In this document: positions 1 to 6,008 of the stretch, one piece after another
Layout: each line of letters begins with the position of its first letter
Numbering within the stretch: the first letter of the stretch is position 1
Source of the DNA: an uncultured bacterium
GTDB lineage: Bacteria; Verrucomicrobiota; Kiritimatiellia; CAIKKV01; CAIJXV01
Length of the DNA: 41,410 nucleotides
NCBI GenBank assembly: GCA_903824675.1
Contig: CAIJXV010000100.1
Coordinates: forward strand, 1-41,410
Reading direction: 5' to 3'
Made by a program: the position numbers and the translations under genes
Notes under the pieces: model-generated
The model's database searches: none
Seen by the model: only the letters and a program-made list of their open reading frames with translations
What the model was told of the DNA's origin: nothing

Positions 1-90
1 GGCTGATTCTATCGTTCGATGCTTCCCCCTATCAAGCTCTTCCACCACCTGCCGTTTAAACGCCTCACTGTACCTTATACTTGTCCCCAC
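1..90 (-). CDS. IS3-type transposase OrfA, N-terminal fragment cut by window edge
   Basis: Thirty codons run from a GTG at 90 off the left edge, reading MGTSIRYSEAFKRQVVEELD and onwards. RYSEAFKRQVVEEL is the typical start of the helix-turn-helix OrfA of IS3-family elements, which binds the element's ends. A GGAAAGG sequence a few bases upstream could serve as ribosome binding site. Only the DNA-binding N-terminus is visible, so intactness cannot be judged. It lies just beyond the last cassette of the integron array and may have interrupted that array. Confidence 0.7.
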   Translation of the reverse strand, partial: MGTSIRYSEAFKRQVVEELDRGKHRTIESA

Positions 91-257
91 TTTGTCCGTC
101 CTTTCCCCTGTCAAAGTGACAACCTATATCAGGACGAGACCGTTGAACCCCATTCCTGTACCCGCCTGACCCGTTACGCCCTAACCCGCCCCTGGTCAAT
201 TCCTATCCCGACTAATCGGCTAATAACCTGTCCCTGATCACCTTCCGTCGGTCGCAC
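91..257. other. non-coding flank of the IS fragment; no attC recognised
   Basis: This stretch separates the transposase fragment from the last small membrane protein gene. It should hold the attC of that cassette, whose first arm would read GTTCGGC on the plus strand, but no such motif with a paired partner is visible. CTTTCCCCTGTCAAAGTGAC next to the transposase start may belong to the IS terminus; I could not define an inverted-repeat end. Confidence 0.4.
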
Positions 258-536
258 TTAGAATCGTATCATCGGCTTTCGGGGGTTGTCCTTATCTGAC
301 ATGTCGGCAACCAATGCCATCTTCCATCCAATCCGCAGCAGTACGCTGCCGATGATGACTGCGACAACGGCCCGAATCCCCAGCGACTGAACAAGCGAGT
401 TTTGCCGCTCTATCTCCGGCAGTGAAAGAACGCGCCAAAAGCCATAACCACACATGGCTGCGTATAGGTAACAAGCGCATCCGAAAAGCCCCAGCACGCA
501 GCCGCCAGGTATTGCACGTGTTGGTTGTGAGTTCAT
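258..536 (-). CDS. small two-helix membrane protein, cassette cargo
   Basis: A 92-residue product with two hydrophobic segments (roughly residues 10-32 and 45-65) and a charged C-terminal tail; no family recognised. The ATG at 536 lies only nine bases after the core GTTCGGC of attC A, as is usual for integron cassettes, and was preferred over an upstream start that would read through attC. A purine-rich GCGAAAGAATC precedes it. It would be the seventh cassette, but no attC can be seen downstream, so either an insertion removed it or the cassette is decayed. Confidence 0.55.
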   Translation of the reverse strand: MNSQPTRAIPGGCVLGLFGCACYLYAAMCGYGFWRVLSLPEIERQNSLVQSLGIRAVVAVIIGSVLLRIGWKMALVADMSDKDNPRKPMIRF

Positions 537-545
537 GATTCTTTC

Positions 546-604
546 GCCGAACGCCGCAAATCCTGGGCGGCGGTACGCCGTACCGTGCATTTGCCGTGTT
601 GGAC
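546..604 (-). other. integron attC site A
   Basis: Read on the minus strand the site starts with GTCCAAC (604-598) and ends with GTTCGGC (552-546). Inner arms GCAAAT/ATTTGC follow three-base spacers, and the centre forms the hairpin CGGTAC-GGC-GTACCG. The first arm is the exact complement of GTTGGAC at the start of its cassette (1598-1592). It begins three bases after the stop codon of the DUF21-CBS gene. Confidence 0.9.
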
Positions 605-606
605 AT

Positions 607-1575
607 CTATTTGAATTCTTCAATGTCCGCGCTGAGTAGCTCTCCGGCAATATCCTCTAAGGTCACGATTCCTACGCACTGATTCTGACCGTCCACCACG
701 GCCAGCAGATGTTCCTTGTTCTGAAGCATCGTGTGGAGACCGGTCATGAGCGTGGCCGTGCTGACAGCCGTACGAAGGGGTTTGGCCTGAGACAGCAAGA
801 GGGCGAACTCGCCCTGAGTAACCGGGGCGGCCTTCTTTGTGACAATGTACGCAAAGATATCCTTTGCCTCCAGACTCTTGCTCACGGGATAGCGCGTGTG
901 GCTGCTTTCCTTCATCAGTGCAAGCAGCGATTCATGCGTCGCGCCTTTGGCAAGGAATCGTATTCGTTCCGGCGGAATCATAGCGGTCGTGATCACGGTA
1001 TGGCTAAGGCGCACCGCATTGACGATGATGTTCTCCTGTTCCAGGTTGATGGCCTTGCCGGATCGCGCGAGCGTCGCCAGCATTAAAAGATCGGCCGTCG
1101 TGATCTGTTCGGACTCCTCGTGAGCCGCAAGCCGTTTGAACATGGCTTCGCTCAATAGCACAAATGGATAAAGTAATCGGGTAATAACCTCCAAGATCGG
1201 GCCTACCCACGGCGCAAGTTGGTTGCGAAAGGTCACGCCAATAACTTTGGGGAGAATTTCCGTCCCGAAGAGAATTATGACTGTGAACAGAACCGAAAAT
1301 ATCCAGATATTGTGCTCGCCATATACTTCCGCGAAGGCTCCTCCCGCCACTGTGGCACCGCCTGTGTGGGCGACGGTGTTTAGAACGAGGATCGCGGTGA
1401 TCGGGCGCGCAACGTTCTTCTTGAGGCGCCTCCACGACTCGGTCGCCCGAGGTCGCGTGGCCTGCAGACGATTTAGAGTCAGCGGATTAAGACTCAATAG
1501 CAGGGCCTCCGCCAAAGAGCAGAGGAAAGACACAACTATCGCTATGGTCGAACTTATGATTAGGATGGCAGTCAT
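607..1575 (-). CDS. DUF21-CBS membrane protein (CNNM/CorC-like family), cassette cargo
   Basis: A 322-residue inner-membrane protein. The N-terminal DUF21 domain (about residues 1-170) has four hydrophobic segments, with the conserved stretch around LFTVIILFGTEILPKVIGVT. The C-terminal half carries a CBS pair, most clearly at the end (LLAVVDGQNQCVGIVTLEDIAGELL). Such proteins are implicated in Mg2+/Co2+ efflux or homeostasis; CBS domains sense adenine nucleotides. Many members have an extra C-terminal CorC/HlyC domain, which is absent here, so this is a short form. The ATG has an AAGGAGA site seven bases upstream and starts 17 bases after the core of attC B. It is the longest conventional transporter-like gene in the array. 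The transported ion is not deducible. Confidence 0.85.
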   Translation of the reverse strand: MTAILIISSTIAIVVSFLCSLAEALLLSLNPLTLNRLQATRPRATESWRRLKKNVARPITAILVLNTVAHTGGATVAGGAFAEVYGEHNIWIFSVLFTVIILFGTEILPKVIGVTFRNQLAPWVGPILEVITRLLYPFVLLSEAMFKRLAAHEESEQITTADLLMLATLARSGKAINLEQENIIVNAVRLSHTVITTAMIPPERIRFLAKGATHESLLALMKESSHTRYPVSKSLEAKDIFAYIVTKKAAPVTQGEFALLLSQAKPLRTAVSTATLMTGLHTMLQNKEHLLAVVDGQNQCVGIVTLEDIAGELLSADIEEFK

Positions 1576-1591
1576 GTTTCAGTCTCCTTGC

Positions 1592-1660
1592 GTCCAACGT
1601 GACGGCTGTGGATGCGAGGCCCGCGCCGGGGCCAAGCTATCCACCCGCCAGTTGTTCGGG
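1592..1660 (-). other. integron attC site B
   Basis: On the minus strand it runs from CCCGAAC (1660-1654) to GTTGGAC (1598-1592). Inner arms GGCGGGTGGAT and ATCCACAGCC pair imperfectly with a bulge, and a central GGCCC/GGGCC stem closes it. The first arm matches the cassette's leading core (GATCGGG at 1995-1989) in six of seven positions. It starts eight bases past the stop of the T2SS-F-like gene. Confidence 0.87.
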
Positions 1661-1667
1661 CCGTATG

Positions 1668-1970
1668 TCAGGCCGATTCCGCTCTCAGAACCTGCGCACT
1701 GATGAGACAGCTTCGCGGAAACTTGCCCGTCGTCTCGCCAGCCCCCAAGATGAGTTGGACAGAACGTGGGATCTGTTTCGCCTCCTCGGGGAACATTGAC
1801 TTCCCGCGTGCGATGCGAGCACGCATACGCCGGATGACTTCCGCAAGAGTCTTGTCGGGGCACTCATCTGCGGTGACGTCCATGGCGTCGAGGATGGGTG
1901 TTCCCCACATCATGAGATGCCCAAGTTTCTCCAATGCGCCCGCCAACTTCAGTTTCCTGGCCGTTGTCAT
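1668..1970 (-). CDS. short T2SS-F/PilC-like domain protein, cassette cargo
   Basis: A 100-residue product resembling one half of a GspF/PilC repeat: a KLAGALEKLGHLMMWGTPILDAM helix, a LAEVIRRMRARIARGKSM segment and an LILGAGETTGKF motif. In full GspF the domain occurs twice with transmembrane helices in a roughly 400-residue protein that organises pilus assembly at the inner membrane. Here the transmembrane part and the second copy are missing, and the last 15 residues are unlike the family. The start is firm: AAAGGAG lies six bases before the ATG, just after the core of attC C. Free-standing half domains of this kind may interfere with or modulate an assembly platform, but function is unknown. 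Confidence 0.65.
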   Translation of the reverse strand: MTTARKLKLAGALEKLGHLMMWGTPILDAMDVTADECPDKTLAEVIRRMRARIARGKSMFPEEAKQIPRSVQLILGAGETTGKFPRSCLISAQVLRAESA

Positions 1971-1988
1971 CTGTTACTCCTTTTGCTG

Positions 1989-2060
1989 CCCGATCGGTCG
2001 GCGTCTGCCGCTCGGGTGCCCGCGGCGGGCACCTGAGTAGGCAGCACGCCGTTGTTCGCC
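1989..2060 (-). other. integron attC site C
   Basis: On the minus strand it runs from GGCGAAC (2060-2054) to GATCGGG (1995-1989), the latter one base off the usual GTTCGGG. Inner arms GGCGTGCTGCC and GGCAGACGCC pair except for one extra G, the extrahelical base. The central arm is a 12-bp stem (one G-T pair) around the loop at 2023-2025. The first arm is the exact complement of the leading core GTTCGCC at 3334-3328. Confidence 0.9.
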
Positions 2061-2141
2061 GCTTCTTTAGTATGTTTTACAGCAATTTCAGTTAAGCTGG
2101 CTCCGAGTCGAAACGTCCAAGCCGGTCATTGGGCTCTTTGA

Positions 2142-3290
2142 CTACTGACGTGCGGGCAGGACTGTCCGGAACCCGTGAAGGTAGTTTGTGGTAGCCGGGC
2201 CGCTCAGGACGTTGCGAACAGAAACTCGAGTTCCAAGTGCGTCGTGACTCCAAGCCCCACCGCGAAGCACACGAATCGTTCCAGAAGCAGGTCCACGAGG
2301 ATCCGTTCCAAGCGACACAGCATAGTATCCAGGATCGTACCAATCCCAACACCATTCCCAGACATTTCCGGCCATGTCATACAAACCATAGCCATTGGAT
2401 GGAAAACTCCCCACAGGGCTTGTGAGGGGAGGCACCCCATCGTTGTATGTCGGATGATAACCCCGCGTCGGACTTGTGTCATAATCGTAAGTGTTGGTCG
2501 ATATATAGTTGGCCCACGCATGCTGAATCGTGTCCCTGCCCCATGGAAACTGACGCCCCTGTCGCCCGCCCCTCGCCGCCTTCTCCCATTCTGCCTCCGT
2601 CGGCAATCGGTAGCCCTTGACAGTCCAGTCTACCTGATTCGACCTCACATCGTGAATTCCCGTCCTATAAACAACCGTTCTTGTGTCATTAGTAAAATAG
2701 ACGGGAGAATAGCCCTCCTTTTCAGATCGGGCGTTACACCATTTCACGCAGCCGTACCAGCCTACGGTCTGAACGGGATGATTGCTTGCCTTGCCAGCCC
2801 CCGCCGGCAGATCCGTGTAGCCATTGGTGAGTCCCCAGCTCCGCACCTCATCCCATTTCATCTTCGTCACCTCCATCGCATCCATCCAGAATCCGCTAAT
2901 GAAGTTGGTATGAACAGGCAGTTCGTTAGCCCAGCCAACTCCTTGCGGATCTCCCATGACAAACTCCCCACTGTCAATCCATACTGTTCCTGCTGGTGGT
3001 TCGTTCGTCTCCATCACGACGCGGTAGAACATCGGGACTTCAACCACGAAGAGGGTCATGTCGTGCGCGTCAATTGTGTTTATGGGCTGATAAGTGAACG
3101 AATGCCACACGCCGTCTAACCGCGAGGCCCACTCCAAGCGATAGATTGCGTTGGTGGTGACCACATTTGTCCAAGAGAGTTGGCCATTCCCCTGAAACGA
3201 CCTAATCACCGGCCCTTGCCCCACGCTCTTCGTCGCGAGGAATCCAACCAGTGATACGACTCCCGCCAATAGCCATATTATCTTTCTCAT
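2142..3290 (-). CDS. secreted SUMF1/FGE-fold protein without catalytic cysteines, cassette cargo
   Basis: A 382-residue protein with an N-terminal signal sequence (residues 1-24), a short beta-rich region and a formylglycine-generating-enzyme fold from about residue 98. Family signatures are GEFVMGDPQG, GYRLPTEAEWEKAARGG, GLYDMAGNVWEWCWDWY and RVLRGGAWSHDA. Genuine FGE oxidises a sulfatase cysteine using a pair of cysteines in the segment after GGSW; here that segment reads GGAWSHDALGTRVSVRN and has none. Formylglycine formation is therefore unlikely and a binding or structural role outside the inner membrane is more probable. No sulfatase is adjacent. Secreted SUMF paralogues are abundant in Kiritimatiellota-like genomes. 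The ribosome binding site is weak; the start is set by the signal peptide. Confidence 0.88.
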   Translation of the reverse strand: MRKIIWLLAGVVSLVGFLATKSVGQGPVIRSFQGNGQLSWTNVVTTNAIYRLEWASRLDGVWHSFTYQPINTIDAHDMTLFVVEVPMFYRVVMETNEPPAGTVWIDSGEFVMGDPQGVGWANELPVHTNFISGFWMDAMEVTKMKWDEVRSWGLTNGYTDLPAGAGKASNHPVQTVGWYGCVKWCNARSEKEGYSPVYFTNDTRTVVYRTGIHDVRSNQVDWTVKGYRLPTEAEWEKAARGGRQGRQFPWGRDTIQHAWANYISTNTYDYDTSPTRGYHPTYNDGVPPLTSPVGSFPSNGYGLYDMAGNVWEWCWDWYDPGYYAVSLGTDPRGPASGTIRVLRGGAWSHDALGTRVSVRNVLSGPATTNYLHGFRTVLPARQ

Positions 3291-3327
3291 TGCGTCATCT
3301 ACTTTCTGTGCACAACCTCGTCTGCTT

Positions 3328-3383
3328 GGCGAACGTCACGGGTGTGGCGAGGGCTTCCCGTTGCCACCAACCGATGGTTCGCC
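3328..3383 (-). other. integron attC site D
   Basis: On the minus strand GGCGAAC (3383-3377) to GTTCGCC (3334-3328), perfectly complementary outer arms. Inner arms GGTGGC/GCCACACC pair with two extra bases on one side, and GGG/CCC closes the centre. It overlaps the last codons of the HEAT-repeat lipoprotein, giving that protein a GGNGKPSPHP tail. The first arm complements the leading core GTTCGCC at 4685-4679 exactly. Confidence 0.9.
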
Positions 3384-4667
3384 GTCTTTGATGTTTGGGT
3401 TCGTTCTGCTGGCACTCCGCAATGCCGACAACACTTCTTCAAAACAACGTTTGAACAAGGGATCATTGACTGCGGCGAGCGTCTCCACGTCCGGGATCAC
3501 AGAAGGGTCGCCTAACTCCTGCAGAGCCTTCGCCGCAACGATGAACATGGGCACACCGGAGCCTCTTCCGGTGCCATCCAAACGGTATCGACCAAATGAA
3601 GCGCCGCTGAAGACGTCGATCGGTGTGGCATCCTTGAGGAGAACAAGAAGCGTCGGCCTTGTGTCCGGTGCTCTTGAAAGTCCCAGTGCCATAACGGCGG
3701 CCCCCGCTGTCCTATCCCCAAGCCCCGTCAGCGATCCATACCACAATCTGGACTCGATATACCGTCGTAGTGTGCCATTGGCTGCCGGGTCGCCTCCCAA
3801 CTCGAATACAAGATCAATGACGGAGTCATCTGCAACGGTGTCACGGACCTTCCGTGCCCGTAGATCCGCCAGGTCTCGCACCAACCGCGCAACCTCAACG
3901 TCGAGAGCGTCCAACTCCTTCTGTAGCAGCGGGAGGTACTTCTGACGGTCCACTGTCAGCAAATACCCCAGTGCAGCCGCCCGCGCCCGAAGTCCAGCGC
4001 CCTTGTTATTCCAGATGTTCAACATTTGGTCGGCATAACCGGGGGCTTTCATCCGTTTCAGGGCTGTCAGGGCCGGTATGGTATAGGACCTGTCATCAAC
4101 CAATTGACCAAGACTCAGTACTGCAGCAGGATCGTTCACTTCGGCTATGGCTTCTCGGGCGTGGTTTGCCAACGAGGTTGACTGCCGGTGCGGGATAACC
4201 GCCGAGGAAAAGGTCTTGCCATAAAGGACCAACTCCGTCTCTTTAGAGAGTGGGATGAGACGATCCAAACCCTTCCGGCCCATTCTCGCTAGGGCGTGTA
4301 CCCATACTGGCGCGTAGTCGGGGTCCCCAATCTTGCTCTTGGCGCGTTGCGCGCCTTGCATCAACGCATTCGCTGCGTTATCCGTGCCAATGTGTGCGAT
4401 GGCATCAACAAGCGGTAATCGCACCTTGTTGATCGTTTGCTCTGTCCGGTTCGTCTGCTCGCTCCGGATAATCCGCAACAGGTACGGCAGCCCATCGTCA
4501 CCCAAGGCAACCAGGCGCTCGATGGATTCCTGCCCGCCTCTCCGATCACACTTCAGGTACGCCTGATAGGCATCTTCCGCCGGACTGGCCGTGAGAACCT
4601 GGCCGCAACCCATAAGACCGGCGGCCAGAAACAGAAGAACCCTTAGTCTGATTTCGTGACTTCTCAT
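3336..4667 (-). CDS. HEAT-repeat lipoprotein, cassette cargo
   Basis: A 443-residue protein. Starting at the ATG at 4667 gives a signal peptide ending LLFLAAGLMGC, a plausible though not ideal lipobox, so it is probably a lipoprotein. The rest is a series of degenerate HEAT/armadillo-type helical repeats, for example IERLVALGDDGLPYLLRII and AVLSLGQLVDDRSYTIPALT, which act as protein-binding scaffolds. The longer upstream reading frame was rejected because it would run backwards through attC E. The gene follows the core of attC E by about a dozen bases and its 3' end runs into attC D. No partner is indicated by context; function unknown. Confidence 0.75.
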   Translation of the reverse strand: MRSHEIRLRVLLFLAAGLMGCGQVLTASPAEDAYQAYLKCDRRGGQESIERLVALGDDGLPYLLRIIRSEQTNRTEQTINKVRLPLVDAIAHIGTDNAANALMQGAQRAKSKIGDPDYAPVWVHALARMGRKGLDRLIPLSKETELVLYGKTFSSAVIPHRQSTSLANHAREAIAEVNDPAAVLSLGQLVDDRSYTIPALTALKRMKAPGYADQMLNIWNNKGAGLRARAAALGYLLTVDRQKYLPLLQKELDALDVEVARLVRDLADLRARKVRDTVADDSVIDLVFELGGDPAANGTLRRYIESRLWYGSLTGLGDRTAGAAVMALGLSRAPDTRPTLLVLLKDATPIDVFSGASFGRYRLDGTGRGSGVPMFIVAAKALQELGDPSVIPDVETLAAVNDPLFKRCFEEVLSALRSASRTNPNIKDGEPSVGGNGKPSPHP

Positions 4668-4678
4668 CTGTGTATTAT

Positions 4679-4735
4679 GGCGAACGTTGGCCTTCTCCAG
4701 CGGCGCAAGCCGTATAGAGAAAGGCGTGGTTCGGC
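4679..4735 (-). other. integron attC site E
   Basis: A textbook case. On the minus strand the arms are GCCGAAC (4735-4729) and GTTCGCC (4685-4679). Inner arms GCCTTTCTC and GAGAAGGC pair with one extra T on the first arm, the extrahelical base. A short unpaired spacer is followed by a CGGC-TTGC-GCCG hairpin. The first arm is the exact complement of the leading core of its cassette, GTTCGGC at 5283-5277. It overlaps the stop codon of the toxin gene. Confidence 0.93.
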
Positions 4736-4992
4736 TATCTGTAGATTTCCTTCCGATGTCCGACTGCGACCACAAATACGATCAGCAGGTCATTCTTGAT
4801 TGAGTATAGAATCCGATAGTTGCCTTGCCTTAGACGGTACTGCTCACGTCCGGAGAGCTTCTTGGATTGGGGTGGAAGCGGATCATCAGCCAGTGCTTCA
4901 ATTGCCGAAATGAGACGCTGCAGGTCTTTCTTGGGGATTGAGTCAAAATCCTTCTGGACACTTTTCTTCAGCTCGACTCTATATTTTCCCAT
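4735..4992 (-). CDS. RelE/ParE-family toxin, cassette cargo
   Basis: An 85-residue basic protein of the RelE/ParE superfamily. It has the N-terminal helix with LKKSVQKDFDSIPKKD, the core SKKLSGREQYRLRQGNYRILYSI and a final strand with VVAVGHRKEIYR. The RxGxYRxxY pattern and C-terminal HRKEIYR are typical of RelE-type mRNA interferases, which cleave mRNA at the ribosome, although ParE gyrase poisons share the fold. It overlaps its antitoxin by 14 bp, the usual coupled arrangement. Its stop codon falls in attC E. Toxin-antitoxin pairs are the most common functional cargo of large cassette arrays, where they are thought to stabilise the array. Confidence 0.9.
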   Translation of the reverse strand: MGKYRVELKKSVQKDFDSIPKKDLQRLISAIEALADDPLPPQSKKLSGREQYRLRQGNYRILYSIKNDLLIVFVVAVGHRKEIYR

Positions 4993-5212
4993 TTCGCTTC
5001 AACTCCTTCAGGGCGGACTCCAATGAAATGGTAGGTTCATGTGCCCGTTTCTGGAAAATCTCCAAATCGTCGAGATCCTCGTGAAGAGCCGTGGATACGG
5101 CTTCATTAACCAATTCAGATACGCTCCGCGATGTTTCGGCAGATTTCAGCCGCAACACGCGGTGAAGCGATGAGTCAAAGTACACTGTTGCCCGTTTGAT
5201 TGCGACGCTCAT
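4979..5212 (-). CDS. RelB/ribbon-helix-helix antitoxin, cassette cargo
   Basis: A 77-residue protein whose N-terminus (AIKRATVYFDSSLHRVLRLKSAETSRSVSELVNEAV) is a ribbon-helix-helix DNA-binding domain. The acidic C-terminal part (EDLDDLEIFQKRAHEPTISLESALKELKRNG) is the toxin-wrapping region typical of RelB/DinJ-like antitoxins. The GAGGAG ribosome site six bases upstream fixes the start. It should neutralise the adjoining toxin and repress the pair through the palindrome in its own promoter. Confidence 0.9.
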   Translation of the reverse strand: MSVAIKRATVYFDSSLHRVLRLKSAETSRSVSELVNEAVSTALHEDLDDLEIFQKRAHEPTISLESALKELKRNGKI

Positions 5213-5236
5213 GGTTGCTCCTCTTTTTTCAACAAC

Positions 5237-5265
5237 AACATAGCGTCATAACGTCATGATGTCAA
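5237..5265 (-). promoter_or_regulatory. toxin-antitoxin cassette promoter with operator in the spacer
   Basis: On the minus strand TTGACA (5265-5260), a 17-bp spacer, then TATGTT (5242-5237), a strong sigma-70-type promoter. The spacer contains the near-palindrome TCATAACGTCATGA (5246-5259), a likely autoregulatory site for the ribbon-helix-helix antitoxin. A promoter inside the cassette lets the pair be expressed at any array position. Confidence 0.8.
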
Positions 5266-5276
5266 ATTATCATCTT

Positions 5277-5356
5277 GCCGAACGCTTCGGCTGAGCTTCT
5301 CAGGGAACCGCGCTTTGCGCGGATTCCTGAGTAACTGCTCTAGCCGGTTGTTGGTT
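5277..5356 (-). other. integron attC site F
   Basis: On the minus strand AACCAAC (5356-5350) to GTTCGGC (5283-5277). Inner arms GGCTAGAGC and GCTCAGCC pair except for one extra A. A long central stem CTCAGGGAA-CCGCGC with a TTT loop (as read on the plus strand) completes it. The first arm exactly complements GTTGGTT at 5722-5716. It overlaps the 3' end of the SAF-domain gene. Confidence 0.92.
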
Positions 5357-5701
5357 GGTCCTGATGTCTCCGCCTTCAATGTCTTGCCACGTCATTGGCT
5401 CTCGCTTTTTGAGCTTGAAGATGATTTTCTTACCGAAAATGTGATCGGCGTCTTCGGGATTAATCTGGTCTCGAACGGTTGAAGAGAAGACGGTCATCTT
5501 GCCGAGAAGTCGTGGCTCGAGTGTCGTGCCAGCCGGAATGTCTTGGGCTGCAGCGATGACTTCAACCTTCGGACCCATTGATGCTCGCCGGTTTGCTTCC
5601 GCGATCTGCATGCCAGTATGGATGCCGTATGCACGGCCAAATATAAAACCAAGAGCAATGCCCCCGATGATCCCAAGGATCAGGTATCCGTATCTATTCA
5701 T
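5300..5701 (-). CDS. membrane-anchored SAF-domain protein (CpaB-like), cassette cargo
   Basis: A 133-residue protein with one N-terminal transmembrane segment (residues 5-25) followed by a SAF domain: VEVIAAAQDIPAGTTLEPRLLGKMTV and later FGKKIIFKLKKREPMTWQDIEG. This is the fold of the CpaB/FlgA pilus- and flagellum-assembly proteins, but most CpaB proteins are about twice this length. The last 20 or so residues are encoded by the attC and are unlikely to be conserved. The start has AGAGGA eight bases upstream and follows the boundary core GTTGGTT closely. It is the array's first cassette. Function inferred only from the fold. Confidence 0.75.
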   Translation of the reverse strand: MNRYGYLILGIIGGIALGFIFGRAYGIHTGMQIAEANRRASMGPKVEVIAAAQDIPAGTTLEPRLLGKMTVFSSTVRDQINPEDADHIFGKKIIFKLKKREPMTWQDIEGGDIRTNQQPARAVTQESAQSAVP

Positions 5702-5715
5702 CTTCTGTCCTCTGC

Positions 5716-5722
5716 AACCAAC
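5716..5722 (-). other. array-boundary core site (attI-like)
   Basis: GTTGGTT on the minus strand is the leading core of the first cassette: it is the exact complement of the first arm of attC F. Unlike the other cores it has no paired attC arms upstream, so it may be the junction with a former attI or the end of a decayed attC. An AT-rich TATATAA a few bases upstream could be the -10 box of a cassette promoter, with no good -35. Confidence 0.6.
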
Positions 5723-6008
5723 GTGTTATATACCCTGCGTTACTTTTCCCGGAAAGAGGGGTTTTGAACAGGCTCCGAAGTGGCCACACCTGCTGGAAAC
5801 ATTGTTAATTCGATTTGAATCGTAAATCGATTAGAGACTGGCGTCAACGCGATATTTCTCATAAATCAAGTTGCGTCAATGCGATATTCGGATGCATTCT
5901 AAATGCGTCTGCAATAAAAAATGTTTCATAACAGGACAACAACTTAAGGCTTTCCGAGTATGGCAACTTCTGTTGTGGGGGCGGACATCGGCCGCCCTTC
6001 GGATTGGT
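5723..6008. other. gene-free junction between the cassette array and hisA
   Basis: No gene is visible, and in particular no integrase. The stretch holds an imperfect direct repeat, GCGTCAACGCGATATT (5841-5856) and GCGTCAATGCGATATT (5873-5888), spaced by exactly 32 bp; an inverted repeat CGATTT/AAATCG near 5811-5829; and a GC-rich hairpin GGGCGG/CCGCCC around 5978-5997, just downstream of the hisA stop and without a T tract. The repeats could be protein-binding sites; nothing further can be said. Confidence 0.5.

Larger units (their letters stand above)
546..5722 (-). mobile_element. integron gene-cassette array (six attC sites, no integrase in window)
   Basis: Six intergenic inverted repeats separate seven co-oriented cargo units. 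Every repeat has 7-bp outer arms of the attC type (AAC...GTT), inner arms and a central stem-loop. Three (E, C, F) show one clear unpaired base in the inner arm, the extrahelical base that fixes strand choice for integron integrases. Decisively, the leading core of each cassette complements the first arm of its own attC: GTTGGTT/AACCAAC, GTTCGGC/GCCGAAC, GTTCGCC/GGCGAAC twice, GTTGGAC/GTCCAAC, all exact, and GATCGGG/CCCGAAC at 6 of 7. That relation is generated by integrase-mediated cassette excision and insertion. Cassette sizes are about 0.4-1.35 kb. No intI gene lies in the window, so this is a cluster of attC sites lacking an integrase (CALIN) or the end of a large integron. Confidence 0.93.

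Noticed and set aside
19-237. 72-codon plus-strand open frame at the left edge
   Set aside because: No recognisable protein, no ribosome site, and it lies opposite the transposase start and IS flank.
1579-1863. Overlapping minus-strand frame beside the T2SS-F-like gene
   Set aside because: It lacks a ribosome site, reads through attC B, and its residues look like an out-of-frame shadow. A frameshift extending the F-domain protein was considered but the continuation shows no family similarity.
1988-2060. Strong GC-rich hairpin after the SUMF gene taken at first for a transcription terminator
   Set aside because: It has no T tract, its arms extend into attC-type outer arms, and five other intergenic gaps carry equivalent but different structures, so attC explains it better.
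2142-3290. SUMF-domain gene as target of a diversity-generating retroelement
   Set aside because: No reverse transcriptase and no template-repeat copy of its 3' end were found in the window.
5841-5888. Two-copy 32-bp-period repeat considered as a CRISPR fragment
   Set aside because: Only two imperfect copies with a 16-bp common core and a 16-bp gap; no cas gene. Left as an unexplained direct repeat.
5978-5997. GC hairpin downstream of hisA as an intrinsic terminator
   Set aside because: No run of T follows on the minus strand; kept only as part of the gene-free junction.
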